Origin: Nocardia cyriacigeorgica
Lineage (GTDB): Bacteria > Actinomycetota > Actinomycetes > Mycobacteriales > Mycobacteriaceae
Assembly (NCBI RefSeq): GCF_029868385.1
Contig: NZ_JARWNX010000060.1
Span: 62,001 to 126,000, forward strand
Direction: 5' to 3'
DNA length: 64,000 nucleotides
In this document: in pieces, positions 16,347-24,453 of the stretch
Layout of the letters: the number at the start of each line of letters is the position of its first letter
How positions within the stretch are numbered: position 1 is the first letter of the stretch
Notes under the pieces: generated by a model
Database searches by the model: none
The model's input: only the letters and a program-made list of their open reading frames with translations
What the model was told of the DNA's origin: nothing
Translations under genes and position numbers: made by a program

Positions 16347-17555
16347 TCAGCCGAGCAGCTCACGCACCACGCCGTCGGCCAGCAGTCGCCCCTGGTCGGT
16401 GAGCACCAGCTGGTCACCGACCAGTTCGGCGCGACCATCCGCGACGATCTGTGTCGCCATCGCGATGCCCGCCGCGTCCAGATCACGCAGCGGTAGTCCG
16501 GTGCGCAACCGCACCGCCAACATCACCCGCTCCAGGTAGCGCTCCTCGTCGGTGAGCGATTCCCAGCCCGCCGCGGGCAACCCGCCCTCGGCCACGCGAT
16601 CGGCGTAGCGCGCCGGATGTTTGACGTTCCACCAGCGCACCCCGCCGAGGTGGCTGTGTGCGCCGGGACCGGCGCCGAGCCAGTCTCCGCCGTCCCAGTA
16701 GCCGAGGTTGTGGCGGCAGCGGGCGGCGTCGGAGGATGCCCAGTTGGAAACCTCGTACCAGGTGAGGCCCGCGGCGGCCAGGCGGGCGTCGATACGTTCG
16801 TAGCGGGCGGCGAGGACGTCGTCGTCGGGGGCGGGCAGTTCGCCGCGGCGGACGCGACGGGCCAGCGCGGTACCGTCCTCGACGATGAGCGAATACGCCG
16901 AGACGTGGTCGACCCCGGCGTCGAGGACCGCGTCCAGGCTGGCGTCCAGATCGCTGTCCCGTTCACCGGGGGTGCCGTAGATCAGGTCGAGGTTGACGTG
17001 CTCGAAACCGGCCGCGCGGGCCTCCTTGGCGGCGGCGACGGCTCGACCGGGCGTATGCGTGCGGTCGAGGACGGCGAGTACGTGCTGGGCCGCGGACTGC
17101 ATGCCGAGCGAGACGCGGGTGTAGCCCGCCGACCGGATCCGCTCGAAGAACACCGGTGAGGTCGACTCGGGATTGGATTCGGTGGTGACCTCGGCATCGG
17201 CGGCGAGGGTGAACTCCGCGCGGATCGCGTCGAGCACCTCGGCCAGCCCGTCACCGCCGAGCAGGGAGGGCGTGCCACCGCCGACGAACACCGTCGACAC
17301 CTCGGGCGTCGCGCTCGGCAGTGCCGCGAACTGCCGGGCCGCGCTCGCCAGCTCACCGCGCAGCGCCGTGAGCCACGATTGCGGCGAGGACGAACTGCCC
17401 AGCTCACCGGCGGTGTAGGTGTTGAAGTCGCAGTATCCGCACCGGGTCGCGCAGAACGGAACGTGCACGTAGACGCCGAACGGTCCCCCACCGAAATCGC
17501 GCAGCACCGGAACGGAGGTATCGGCGTGCGGGGTGGTGACAGCGGGGGAACTCAC
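16347..17555 (-). CDS. hemW: HemW, radical-SAM coproporphyrinogen-III-oxidase-like protein
   Basis: 402 residues. FGVYVHVPFCATRCGYCDF gives the C-x3-C-x2-C radical-SAM iron-sulfur motif, followed by FVGGGTPSLL, TTESNPES and the HemN C-terminal domain. The longer HemN-type motif with a fourth Cys (CxxxCxxCxC) is absent (F follows D after the third Cys), as in HemW. HemW is regarded as a heme chaperone or insertion factor rather than the true oxidase. GTG 17555 is the start. The position matches M. tuberculosis Rv2388c; the mycobactin cluster that lies next to it there is missing. Confidence 0.93.
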   Translation of the reverse strand: MSSPAVTTPHADTSVPVLRDFGGGPFGVYVHVPFCATRCGYCDFNTYTAGELGSSSSPQSWLTALRGELASAARQFAALPSATPEVSTVFVGGGTPSLLGGDGLAEVLDAIRAEFTLAADAEVTTESNPESTSPVFFERIRSAGYTRVSLGMQSAAQHVLAVLDRTHTPGRAVAAAKEARAAGFEHVNLDLIYGTPGERDSDLDASLDAVLDAGVDHVSAYSLIVEDGTALARRVRRGELPAPDDDVLAARYERIDARLAAAGLTWYEVSNWASSDAARCRHNLGYWDGGDWLGAGPGAHSHLGGVRWWNVKHPARYADRVAEGGLPAAGWESLTDEERYLERVMLAVRLRTGLPLRDLDAAGIAMATQIVADGRAELVGDQLVLTDQGRLLADGVVRELLG

Positions 17556-17867
17556 CGTTCAAGTGTGCCCGTAGCGCCCTCGCCGTCGCACGGGACCTGG
17601 GTGTTCGCCGTCACGCCTGGCGATGCTGTCGCACCCACCGCGTGGACGGTGCCGCGGCTCGGCCGCCGTCGCGCGGACCCCGCGGCGATACGGGCACGCT
17701 CCGTCGCGTAGGTCGTGATCCCCGGTACCGCCTGCTGCTCGGGTGGGCGGTCCGCCGCGCGGCCCTGGATGCCGTTCGCTCACAGTGTGCTCATGGTCGC
17801 GGCCCTGCCGATCACGCAATGGTCCCGATGAGCGGCGTGCCGTACGGAAACACGGTGGGCCCGACCG
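17556..17867. other. Intergenic region with no gene supported
   Basis: 312 bases between hemW (minus) and the SnoaL-like gene (minus). Open frames here lack motifs and ribosome sites. It must hold the hemW promoter and any terminator of the SnoaL-like gene, but no strong hairpin stands out. Confidence 0.45.
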
Positions 17868-18296
17868 CTACTCGGTGACGACCGGCGTGTTCTGGTTTGC
17901 CGTGAGCATCCAGCGCCCGCCCTCCTTGGTCATGACGTACATCGGTGTGCCCGCACTGTCCAGTTCGCCCTCGGTGGTGAAGTAGCGCTGCCTGACCTTC
18001 ACCGCCGCGACATCGGGGCGGAGGAAGGTGATGTATTCCACCTCGTAGGTCGCCGATCCGTGCGCGGTGGCACCGGGCAGCACCTTCGCGGTGAATTCGG
18101 CGATCGCGGGGCGCCCGATCAGGAGTTTGCCGTGGCCGGTGGTCCAGATGGCGTCCTCGCGGAACAGGGCGACGAATTCGTCCACGAGTTCGTTCGCCTG
18201 GGCGTGGGCGACGGTGTCGACCACCGCGCGGATCGCGGCGATTTCGGCGTCGGTGTCGGCGGGCCGGTGAGGGGTCTGTGTGGTCTCGATGCTCAT
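17868..18296 (-). CDS. SnoaL-like (SgcJ/EcaC-type) small protein
   Basis: 142 residues with the cone-shaped NTF2/SnoaL fold pattern: helices AEIAAIRAVVDTVAHA and LVDEFVALFREDAIWTT, a loop GKLLIGRPAIAEF, then strands with the conserved AAVKVRQRYFT and GRWMLTANQNTPV ending. Such proteins are annotated SgcJ/EcaC oxidoreductases, although function in most is unproven. No signal peptide. ATG 18296 lies at the predicted transcription start, so the message may be leaderless. The promoter has MerR-type architecture, implying induction by a MerR/SoxR-like activator encoded elsewhere. Confidence 0.82.
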   Translation of the reverse strand: MSIETTQTPHRPADTDAEIAAIRAVVDTVAHAQANELVDEFVALFREDAIWTTGHGKLLIGRPAIAEFTAKVLPGATAHGSATYEVEYITFLRPDVAAVKVRQRYFTTEGELDSAGTPMYVMTKEGGRWMLTANQNTPVVTE

Positions 18297-18303
18297 GCCG
18301 ATG

Positions 18304-18334
18304 AGCGTGCAACCTCGAGTTCGCTCGAGGTCAA
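18304..18334 (-). promoter_or_regulatory. MerR/SoxR-type promoter of the SnoaL-like gene
   Basis: On the minus strand, TTGACC (18334-18329) and a -10-like CACGCT (18309-18304) are 19 bp apart. In the spacer lies an exact inverted repeat, ACCTCGAG-CGAA-CTCGAGGT (18331-18312). A long 19-bp spacer filled by a palindrome is the hallmark of MerR-family activated promoters. The ATG begins 8 bases after the -10. Confidence 0.65.
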
Positions 18335-18434
18335 CTGTGCGGTGCCGGCACTCACATCCGGCGAATCGGACGCATCACCGGCCGGATCCCGCACACGGAC
18401 TATGACAGCGGTCACAAATCACCCCCGGAATCCA

Positions 18435-18460
18435 GGGAATTTCCCTCTGTTCTACGGGAA
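18435..18460. promoter_or_regulatory. Candidate operator upstream of the sulfate-reduction operon
   Basis: GGGAA-T-TTCCC is an inverted repeat at 18435-18445, and a further GGGAA copy lies at 18456-18460. They are 40-65 bases upstream of the predicted -10 of the leader-peptide promoter, a typical activator position. The binding protein is unknown. Confidence 0.35.
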
Positions 18461-18498
18461 ATACTGGCAGGGCGGTCGGAACATAGGTGCTGACATGG

Positions 18499-18504
18499 CA
18501 CAAT
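18499..18504 (+). promoter_or_regulatory. -10 element of the leader peptide/sirA promoter
   Basis: CACAAT at 18499-18504 is followed by 7 bases and then the ATG of the leader peptide at 18512. Initiation at the usual distance would place the first transcribed base at or next to that ATG, predicting a leaderless message. The -35 region is weak. Confidence 0.45.
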
Positions 18505-18511
18505 GAAGCCC

Positions 18512-18604
18512 ATGCGCGAAATCGGAGTACGACTGGTGGCACGTCGCCACGTCGACTTCAAGCGCGTATGCAGCGCCTGTTGTCTGCCCGGTTCTTCCCG
18601 GTAG
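18512..18604 (+). CDS. Cysteine-rich leader peptide upstream of sirA
   Basis: A 30-residue reading frame. It contains RRHVDFKRVCSACCLPG: the R-R-H-V-D-x-x-R-V-x-S-A-x-C core is the pattern of a leader-peptide family annotated in actinobacteria upstream of sulfur genes. Three Cys codons (20, 23 and 24 in the frame) form a C-x-x-C-C cluster. In mycobacteria, polycysteine leaderless short frames are reported to act as cysteine-responsive attenuators. The start fits a leaderless transcript (-10 at 18499). A GC hairpin follows at 18674 and sirA starts 152 bases after the stop. Expected role: ribosome stalling at Cys codons when cysteine is low, raising operon expression. The role is inferred; the motif is seen. 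Confidence 0.78.
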   Translation: MREIGVRLVARRHVDFKRVCSACCLPGSSR

Positions 18605-18673
18605 CTCAGCTGCGCCCGTTCCCGGACCCCCGGCCATCTCCCTTCTCCGGCCATTCCGATATCGAGGACTTCG

Positions 18674-18692
18674 GCCCGCTGACACCGCGGGC
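18674..18692 (+). promoter_or_regulatory. GC hairpin between leader peptide and sirA
   Basis: GCCCGC-TGACACC-GCGGGC forms a 6-bp stem with a 7-base loop, 70 bases after the leader stop and 65 before sirA. It has no U-tract, so it could be an attenuator structure acting on ribosome access or Rho rather than a classical terminator. Confidence 0.35.
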
Positions 18693-18756
18693 GTGAGCAC
18701 AGCCCATCTCACGCCTTCAGCACGGACGTACGACATACCCAGCAGGAGCAGCCCCC

Positions 18757-20532
18757 ATGACGTCGAGCACCGACGCCGATCAGCCCGAATCCGCCACGCG
18801 CCCCGCTCGTGAGCGCCGGGTCCGCCCGGACCGCCCACGGGCCGAGGCCGCTGCCGCCCCCCGCGCCCGCACCGGGAAGCCGGTGAAACGGCGCGCCGAG
18901 GGACAGTGGGCGCTCGGGTATCGCGAGCCACTGAACCCCAATGAACAGTCCAAGAAGGACGACAACCCGCTCAATGTGCGCGCGCGCATCGAGAACATCT
19001 ACTCCAAGACCGGTTTCGACGGCATCGACAAGGGCGATCTGCGTGGCCGGTTCCGCTGGTGGGGCCTCTACACCCAGCGTGAGCAGGGCTACGACGGCAC
19101 CTACACCGGCGACGAGAACATCGACCTGCTCGAGGCCAAATACTTCATGATGCGGGTGCGCTGCGACGGCGGTGCGCTCAACGTCGCGCAGCTGCGCACC
19201 ATCGGCGAGCTGTCCACCGAATTCGGCCGCGACACCGCCGATCTGTCCGACCGCGAGAACGTCCAGTACCACTGGATCGAGGTGGAGAACGTCCCCGAGA
19301 TCTGGCGGCGGCTCGAGCAGGTGGGCCTGCACACCACCGAGGCCTGCGGCGACTGCCCGCGCGTGATCCTCGGCTCCCCGCTCGCGGGTGAATCGTTCGA
19401 CGAGATCATCGACCCGACGCCGGCGATCGATGAGATCGTGCGCCGCTACATCGGGAAGAAGGAGTACTCGAACCTTCCCCGCAAGTTCAAGACCGCGATC
19501 TCCGGCCAGCAGGATGTGGTGCACGAGATCAACGACGTCGCCTTCGTCGGCGTCGAACATCCCGAGCACGGGCCCGGCCTCGACCTGTGGGTCGGCGGCG
19601 GCCTGTCGACCAATCCGATGCTCGCCCAGCGGGTCGGTGCGTGGATTCCGCTGGATGAAGTGCCCGACGTCTGGGAAGCGGTCGTGTCGGTGTTCCGCGA
19701 TTACGGCTACCGCCGGCTGCGCACCAAGGCCAGGCTGAAGTTCCTGATCAAGGATTGGGGCATCGAGAAGTTCCGTCAGGTGCTCGAGGACGAGTATCTG
19801 AAGCGCAAGCTGATCGACGGGCCCGCCCCGGAGCAGCCGGACAAGCCGATCGACCATGTGGGTGTGCAGAAGCTGCGCAACGGGCTCAACGCCGTCGGCT
19901 TCTCCCCCATCGCGGGCCGGGTGTCGGGCACGATCCTGACCAAGGTGTCCGAGGCCGTCGAGCGCGTCGGCTCCGACCGCATCCGCTTCACGCCGTATCA
20001 GAAGCTGATCGTGCTCGACGTGGCCGATGACAAGGTCGAGGAGCTGATCGCCGAACTGGAACCGCTCGGTTTGCAGGCCCGCCCGTCGATCTGGCGTAAG
20101 AACCTGCTGGCGTGCAGTGGTATCGAGTTCTGCAAGCTGTCGTTCGTCGAGACGCGGAAGCGTTCGCAGGTGCTCGCTCCCGAACTGGAGCAGCGGCTGG
20201 CCGATATCAACGCCGAACTCGATGTGCCGATCACGATCAATATCAATGGCTGCCCGAATTCCTGCGGCCGCTCCCAGATCGCCGATATCGGTTTCAAGGG
20301 CCAGCTGGTCGATGACGGCGAGGGGAATCAGGTCGAGGGCTATCAGGTTCATCTGGGTGGCAGCCTCGGCCTCGACAGCGGTTTCGGCCGCAAGCTGCGC
20401 CAGCACAAGGTGACCAGCGTCGAACTCGGCGACTACATCGAGCGTGTGGTGCGCAATTTCGTCAAGAACCGCGACGGGGGCGAGCGTTTCGCACAGTGGG
20501 CAGTGCGCGCCGACGAGGCCGATCTGCGATGA
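18757..20532 (+). CDS. sirA: Ferredoxin-dependent sulfite reductase
   Basis: 591 residues, including an about 45-residue basic, disordered N-terminal extension. Siroheme and [4Fe-4S] ligands are seen as ACSGIEFCKLSF (C-x5-C) and NGCPNSCGR (C-x3-C). Two ferredoxin-like halves are present (DADLS-type segment DTADLSDRENVQYHWI; later GRVSGTILTKVSE). EACGDCPR and an upstream tyrosine segment (YDGTYTGDEN) suit the Cys-Tyr cross-link known from mycobacterial NirA/SirA. It reduces sulfite to sulfide with six electrons from ferredoxin. ATG 18757 follows AGGAG at 18744-18748. It is the first structural gene of the operon; nitrite reductase is the alternative name, but the sulfur neighbours decide the assignment. 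Confidence 0.95.
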   Translation: MTSSTDADQPESATRPARERRVRPDRPRAEAAAAPRARTGKPVKRRAEGQWALGYREPLNPNEQSKKDDNPLNVRARIENIYSKTGFDGIDKGDLRGRFRWWGLYTQREQGYDGTYTGDENIDLLEAKYFMMRVRCDGGALNVAQLRTIGELSTEFGRDTADLSDRENVQYHWIEVENVPEIWRRLEQVGLHTTEACGDCPRVILGSPLAGESFDEIIDPTPAIDEIVRRYIGKKEYSNLPRKFKTAISGQQDVVHEINDVAFVGVEHPEHGPGLDLWVGGGLSTNPMLAQRVGAWIPLDEVPDVWEAVVSVFRDYGYRRLRTKARLKFLIKDWGIEKFRQVLEDEYLKRKLIDGPAPEQPDKPIDHVGVQKLRNGLNAVGFSPIAGRVSGTILTKVSEAVERVGSDRIRFTPYQKLIVLDVADDKVEELIAELEPLGLQARPSIWRKNLLACSGIEFCKLSFVETRKRSQVLAPELEQRLADINAELDVPITININGCPNSCGRSQIADIGFKGQLVDDGEGNQVEGYQVHLGGSLGLDSGFGRKLRQHKVTSVELGDYIERVVRNFVKNRDGGERFAQWAVRADEADLR

Positions 20533-20567
20533 GCACGCCTGATCAGGTGACGGGAGATCAACAGTGA
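20529..20567 (+). CDS. Possible 12-residue bridging mini-cistron
   Basis: ATG 20529 overlaps the sirA stop (ATGA), and its own stop TGA 20565-20567 overlaps the cysH GTG start (GTGA). The encoded peptide (MSTPDQVTGDQQ) has no motif. The exact double overlap would let ribosomes pass from sirA to cysH without release. It may equally be chance, since the frame is only 13 codons long. Confidence 0.25.
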   Translation: MSTPDQVTGDQQ

Positions 20568-21283
20568 CAACACAACTCGCCGACAAGCTGACCGAAGACG
20601 AGCTGCGGGCCATTGCCGAGCGCGGTGCGGCCGAACTCGGCCCCGACGCCTCGGCCACCGATCTGCTGCGCTGGACCGAGGAGACCTTCGGCACCGGCTA
20701 TATCGTGGCCTCGAACATGCAGGACGGTGTGCTGGTCCATCTGGCCGCACAGGTCCGCTCCGGCGTCGACGTGCTGTTCCTCGACACCGGCTACCACTTC
20801 GCCGAGACCATCGGCACCCGTGACGCGGTGGAGGCCGTCTACGGGGTGAATGTGATCAACGTGCGCCCCGAACATTCGGTCACCGAACAGGATCAGCTGC
20901 TCGGCAAGGATCTGTTCGCCCGTGACGCCGCCGAATGCTGCCGGTTGCGCAAGGTGGTGCCGCTGAAGAAATCGCTGGCCGGCTATAACGCCTGGGTGAC
21001 CGGTATCCGCCGGGTGGAGGCGCCGACCAGGGCCAACGCACCGCTCATCTCCTTCGACGAGGGTTTCGGCCTGGTGAAGATCAACCCGATCGCACCGTGG
21101 TCCGACGAGGAGATGCAGGCCTACATCGAACAGCACTCGATCCTCGTCAACCCTTTGGTGGAAGAGGGATATCCGTCCATCGGCTGCGCTCCGTGCACGC
21201 GGAAGCCGGAGCCGGGATCCGATCCGCGAAGCGGCCGCTGGGCGGGCCTGGCCAAGACCGAATGCGGGTTGCACACCGCCTGA
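20564..21283 (+). CDS. cysH: Adenylylsulfate (APS) reductase
   Basis: 239 residues of the PAPS/APS-reductase PP-loop family (LFLDTGYHFAETI). The [4Fe-4S] cysteines of the APS-specific type are present, AECCRLRK and GCAPCT, plus the catalytic Cys in the C-terminal KTECGLH. It therefore reduces APS directly to sulfite using thioredoxin, so no APS kinase is needed. The GTG start follows CGGGAG. It lies between sirA and cysDN and its product is the substrate of SirA. The same pair (Rv2391-Rv2392) exists in M. tuberculosis. Confidence 0.97.
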   Translation: MTTQLADKLTEDELRAIAERGAAELGPDASATDLLRWTEETFGTGYIVASNMQDGVLVHLAAQVRSGVDVLFLDTGYHFAETIGTRDAVEAVYGVNVINVRPEHSVTEQDQLLGKDLFARDAAECCRLRKVVPLKKSLAGYNAWVTGIRRVEAPTRANAPLISFDEGFGLVKINPIAPWSDEEMQAYIEQHSILVNPLVEEGYPSIGCAPCTRKPEPGSDPRSGRWAGLAKTECGLHTA

Positions 21284-21356
21284 CCGAGTCAGGCCCGGAG
21301 GCGGCAGCGTGCGCACACCACGTAGGCCATCGGGCAGGCAGAATAGGACACAACTC

Positions 21357-22286
21357 ATGACCAAGACAGTCAGCGAACGTTCTCTCGGGATCACCGATTT
21401 CGACACGCTCGCGGCACTCGAGTCGGAATCGATTCATATCTTCCGCGAGGTGGCAGGCGAATTCGAACGGCCGGTCATCCTGTTCTCCGGCGGTAAGGAC
21501 TCCACGGTCCTGCTGCATCTGGCGCTCAAGGCATTCTGGCCCGCGCCGCTGCCGTTCGCGCTGCTGCACGTGGACACCGGACACAATCTGCCGGAGGTGC
21601 TCGAGTTCCGCGACAAGGTGGTCGAGCGCTACGGTCTGCGGCTGCATGTGGCGAACGTGGAGGACTATCTGGCCGACGGCAGGCTCACCGAACGCCCCGA
21701 CGGTATCCGCAACCCGCTCCAGACGGTTCCGCTGCTGGACGCCATCGGCGACAACCGCTTCGATGCCGTTTTCGGCGGCGGCCGCCGCGATGAGGAGCGT
21801 TCGCGGGCCAAGGAGCGGATCTTCTCGCTGCGCAACGCTTTCGGCCAGTGGGATCCCAAGCGGCAGCGCCCCGAGCTGTGGAACCTCTACAACGGCAGGC
21901 ACGCCCCCGGTGAGCATGTGCGGGTGTTCCCGCTGAGCAACTGGACCGAACTCGACATCTGGCGCTATATCGCCCGCGAGAACGTCGATCTGGCCAGCAT
22001 CTACTACGCGCACGAGCGTCCGGTCTACCAGCGCGACGGCATGTGGATGACGCCCGGCGTCTGGGGTGGCCCGACCGGCGACGAGGTGCTCGAGACCCGT
22101 TCGGTGCGCTACCGCACCGTCGGCGACGGCTCCACCACCGGCGCCATCCTGTCCGATGCGGCCGATAACGAGGCGATCCTCGCCGAGGTGGCCGCCTCCC
22201 GACTGACCGAACGTGGCGCGACCCGAGGCGATGACCGGGTCTCCGAGGCCGCCATGGAAGACCGTAAGCGAGAGGGTTATTTCTGA
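21357..22286 (+). CDS. cysD: Sulfate adenylyltransferase subunit 2 (CysD)
   Basis: 309 residues from ATG 21357 (AGGA at 21345); the open frame starts earlier but lacks a ribosome site. The ATP-sulfurylase PP-loop FSGGKDSTVLLHLA and the conserved HVDTGHNLPE, GGGRRDEERSRAKER and VFPLSNWTELDIWRYI are all present. It ends with the conserved EDRKREGYF tail. With CysN it makes APS from ATP and sulfate in the cytoplasm. The cysN start follows the stop by one base. Placement of cysDN inside the sirA-cysH-chelatase operon differs from M. tuberculosis, where cysDN is elsewhere. Confidence 0.96.
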   Translation: MTKTVSERSLGITDFDTLAALESESIHIFREVAGEFERPVILFSGGKDSTVLLHLALKAFWPAPLPFALLHVDTGHNLPEVLEFRDKVVERYGLRLHVANVEDYLADGRLTERPDGIRNPLQTVPLLDAIGDNRFDAVFGGGRRDEERSRAKERIFSLRNAFGQWDPKRQRPELWNLYNGRHAPGEHVRVFPLSNWTELDIWRYIARENVDLASIYYAHERPVYQRDGMWMTPGVWGGPTGDEVLETRSVRYRTVGDGSTTGAILSDAADNEAILAEVAASRLTERGATRGDDRVSEAAMEDRKREGYF

Positions 22287-22287
22287 T

Positions 22288-23583
22288 ATGTCCGACCTGT
22301 TGAGGCTGGCCACCGCCGGTTCTGTCGACGACGGTAAGTCCACCCTGGTCGGACGTCTGCTCTACGACACCAAATCCGTGCTGGCCGACCAGATCGACGC
22401 CGTCACCCGCGCGTCGGTGGACAAGGGTCTGTCCACCCCGGATCTCTCGCTGTTGGTCGACGGTCTGCGTGCCGAGCGTGAGCAGGGCATCACCATCGAT
22501 GTCGCCTACCGCTATTTCGCGACGCCGAAGCGCTCGTTCGTACTCGCCGACACCCCCGGCCACGTCCAGTACACCCGCAACACGGTGTCCGGCGCTTCGA
22601 CCGCACAGCTGGTGATCCTGCTGGTGGACGCGCGCAAGGGCGTCATCGAGCAGACCCGCCGCCATGCCGCGGTGCTCGCGCTGCTCGGTGTACCGAAGCT
22701 GGTGCTCGCGGTGAACAAGATCGACCTGGTCGACGATCCGGCGACGGTGTTCGCCGAGATCTCCGCCGAGTTCAACAAGCTCACCAGCACGCTGGGTTGG
22801 ACGAGCGAGGATGTGCTGGAGATCCCGGTGTCGGCGCTGCACGGCGACAATATCGCCACCCGCTCCGACAACACTCCGTACTACAGCGGCCCCTCGCTGA
22901 TCGAGCACCTGGAATCGGTGCCGGTCGACGCCGACAGCTCCGGAACGCATTCGCTCGGCCTGCGTTTCCCGGTGCAGTACGTCATCCGGCCGCGCACCGC
23001 CGAATACCCCGATTACCGCGGCTACGCCGGTCAGATCGCGGCCGGTTCGGTATCGCCCGGTGACGAGGTGGTCGTACTGCCCTCGGGTATCCGCACCACG
23101 GTCGAACGCATCGACACCCCCGACGGTGAGCTGGCGGTCGCACAGCCCGGACGCAGCGTCACGCTGATCCTGGCCGATGAGGTCGACATCTCCCGCGGCG
23201 ACATCATCGCCTCCCCCGGCGACGCACCGGAACCGCTCGATACCTTCGACGCCACGGTGTGCTGGCTGGGCGACAAGCCGCTGCGTCCCGGCGCGCGACT
23301 GCTGCTCAAGCACGGCACCCGCACCACACAGGCGATCGTCGGTGAACTGATCGAACGGTTCGATGAGCAGCGACTGTCGGCGGCGCCGAATCCGGAATCG
23401 CTGGAACTCAACGACATCGGACGGATCTCGGTGCGGGTCGCCGAACCCGTCGCCGCCGATGATTACCGGGTCAACCGACACACCGGCAGCTTCCTGCTGA
23501 TCGATCCGTCCGGTGGCAACACCCTCGCCGCCGGTCTGGTCGGTGACGCGCTGACGGCGGTCGAGGTCGGGACCGAGGTCTGA
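22288..23583 (+). CDS. cysN: Sulfate adenylyltransferase subunit 1 (CysN GTPase), not fused to CysC
   Basis: 431 residues from ATG 22288; the frame extends upstream into cysD, but AGAGGG lies before this ATG. GTPase motifs: GSVDDGKST, the effector region AEREQGITIDVAYR, DTPGH and NKID. EF-Tu-like beta-barrel domains follow. GTP hydrolysis drives APS synthesis by CysD. The protein stops at CysN length: the C-terminal APS-kinase domain of mycobacterial CysNC is absent, consistent with APS rather than PAPS being reduced. The stop overlaps the next start by one base (TGATG). Confidence 0.96.
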   Translation: MSDLLRLATAGSVDDGKSTLVGRLLYDTKSVLADQIDAVTRASVDKGLSTPDLSLLVDGLRAEREQGITIDVAYRYFATPKRSFVLADTPGHVQYTRNTVSGASTAQLVILLVDARKGVIEQTRRHAAVLALLGVPKLVLAVNKIDLVDDPATVFAEISAEFNKLTSTLGWTSEDVLEIPVSALHGDNIATRSDNTPYYSGPSLIEHLESVPVDADSSGTHSLGLRFPVQYVIRPRTAEYPDYRGYAGQIAAGSVSPGDEVVVLPSGIRTTVERIDTPDGELAVAQPGRSVTLILADEVDISRGDIIASPGDAPEPLDTFDATVCWLGDKPLRPGARLLLKHGTRTTQAIVGELIERFDEQRLSAAPNPESLELNDIGRISVRVAEPVAADDYRVNRHTGSFLLIDPSGGNTLAAGLVGDALTAVEVGTEV

Positions 23584-24413
23584 TGGTGTCCGCGGCTTTC
23601 CGCGCACGGACCGCGCACAGTGCGGGCCGCGCGCCCGCACTGATCGCGGTCGCGCACGGCAGCCGCGACCCACGTTCGGCCGCCACCATGGCGGCGGTGA
23701 CCGAGCAGATCGCAGCCGCACGCCCGGATCTGGATGTGCGGCTGGCATTCCTGGATCTGAACGCGCCGTCGGTCGACCAGGTGATCGACGCCGTCGCGGC
23801 GCGGGGGCATACCCGCGCGATCGTGGTCCCCTTGCTGCTGGGCAGCGCCTTTCACGCGCGGGTGGATCTGCCCGGACTGTTGGCGGGGGCTTCCGCGCGG
23901 CATCCTCTGCTGGAGCTGACCCAGGCCGAGGTCCTCGGTGCCGACGCGCGGTTGGTCTCGGCCTTGCGCGACCGGGTGATCGCCGCCGACCGGGAGGTGG
24001 CTCCGCTGGTCGACGCCTACTCCCGTGGAGACGCGAGTTCCGCTGGCACTGCTGCCGATCCCCGGCTCGGCATCGCCGTCGCGGCGGTGGGTTCCTCGTC
24101 GGCCGCGGCCAATGCCCGCACCGCCGGGGTCGCCCGGATGCTGGCGGCGGCGACCGGATGGACCACCGAGATCTGCTTCGCGACCACCGGGCCCTCGGTC
24201 ACCGAGGCCGCGGCCCGGCTGCGGGCCCATGGCGCCGCACGGATTCTGGTGGCCCCGTGGTTCCTCGCGCCCGGTCTGCTCACCGACCGGCTGGCAAATC
24301 AGGCACCGGATCTGGCGCACGCACAGGTCCTCGGACCGCACCCCGCATTGACCGATATCGTGCTCGACCGCTACGACGCGGCGGTCGTCGACACGCTCTT
24401 GCGTTCGGCCTGA
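23583..24413 (+). CDS. Sirohydrochlorin chelatase (CbiX/SirB-type)
   Basis: 276 residues made of two related chelatase halves. The first has the metal-binding AVAHGSRDPRSAATM and VPLLLGSAFHARVDLP (His residues expected to hold the porphyrin metal). The second has AVAAVGSSSAAANA and VAPWFLAPGLLTDRL and is more degenerate at the His positions. It inserts Fe2+ (or Co2+) into sirohydrochlorin; here Fe insertion would supply siroheme to SirA. ATG 23583 overlaps the cysN stop by one base. It corresponds to the Rv2393 (che1) position. Last gene of the operon. Confidence 0.9.
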   Translation: MVSAAFRARTAHSAGRAPALIAVAHGSRDPRSAATMAAVTEQIAAARPDLDVRLAFLDLNAPSVDQVIDAVAARGHTRAIVVPLLLGSAFHARVDLPGLLAGASARHPLLELTQAEVLGADARLVSALRDRVIAADREVAPLVDAYSRGDASSAGTAADPRLGIAVAAVGSSSAAANARTAGVARMLAAATGWTTEICFATTGPSVTEAAARLRAHGAARILVAPWFLAPGLLTDRLANQAPDLAHAQVLGPHPALTDIVLDRYDAAVVDTLLRSA

Positions 24414-24453
24414 ATCGGTTCCACACGATCGAACCGGGGTCCGCGGCTGCCGC

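Noticed and set aside
18709..20694. 661-codon open frame on the minus strand
   Set aside because: It is antisense to sirA, whose iron-sulfur and siroheme motifs are unmistakable.
21685..23748. 687-codon open frame on the minus strand
   Set aside because: It is antisense to cysD and cysN, which show complete catalytic motifs.
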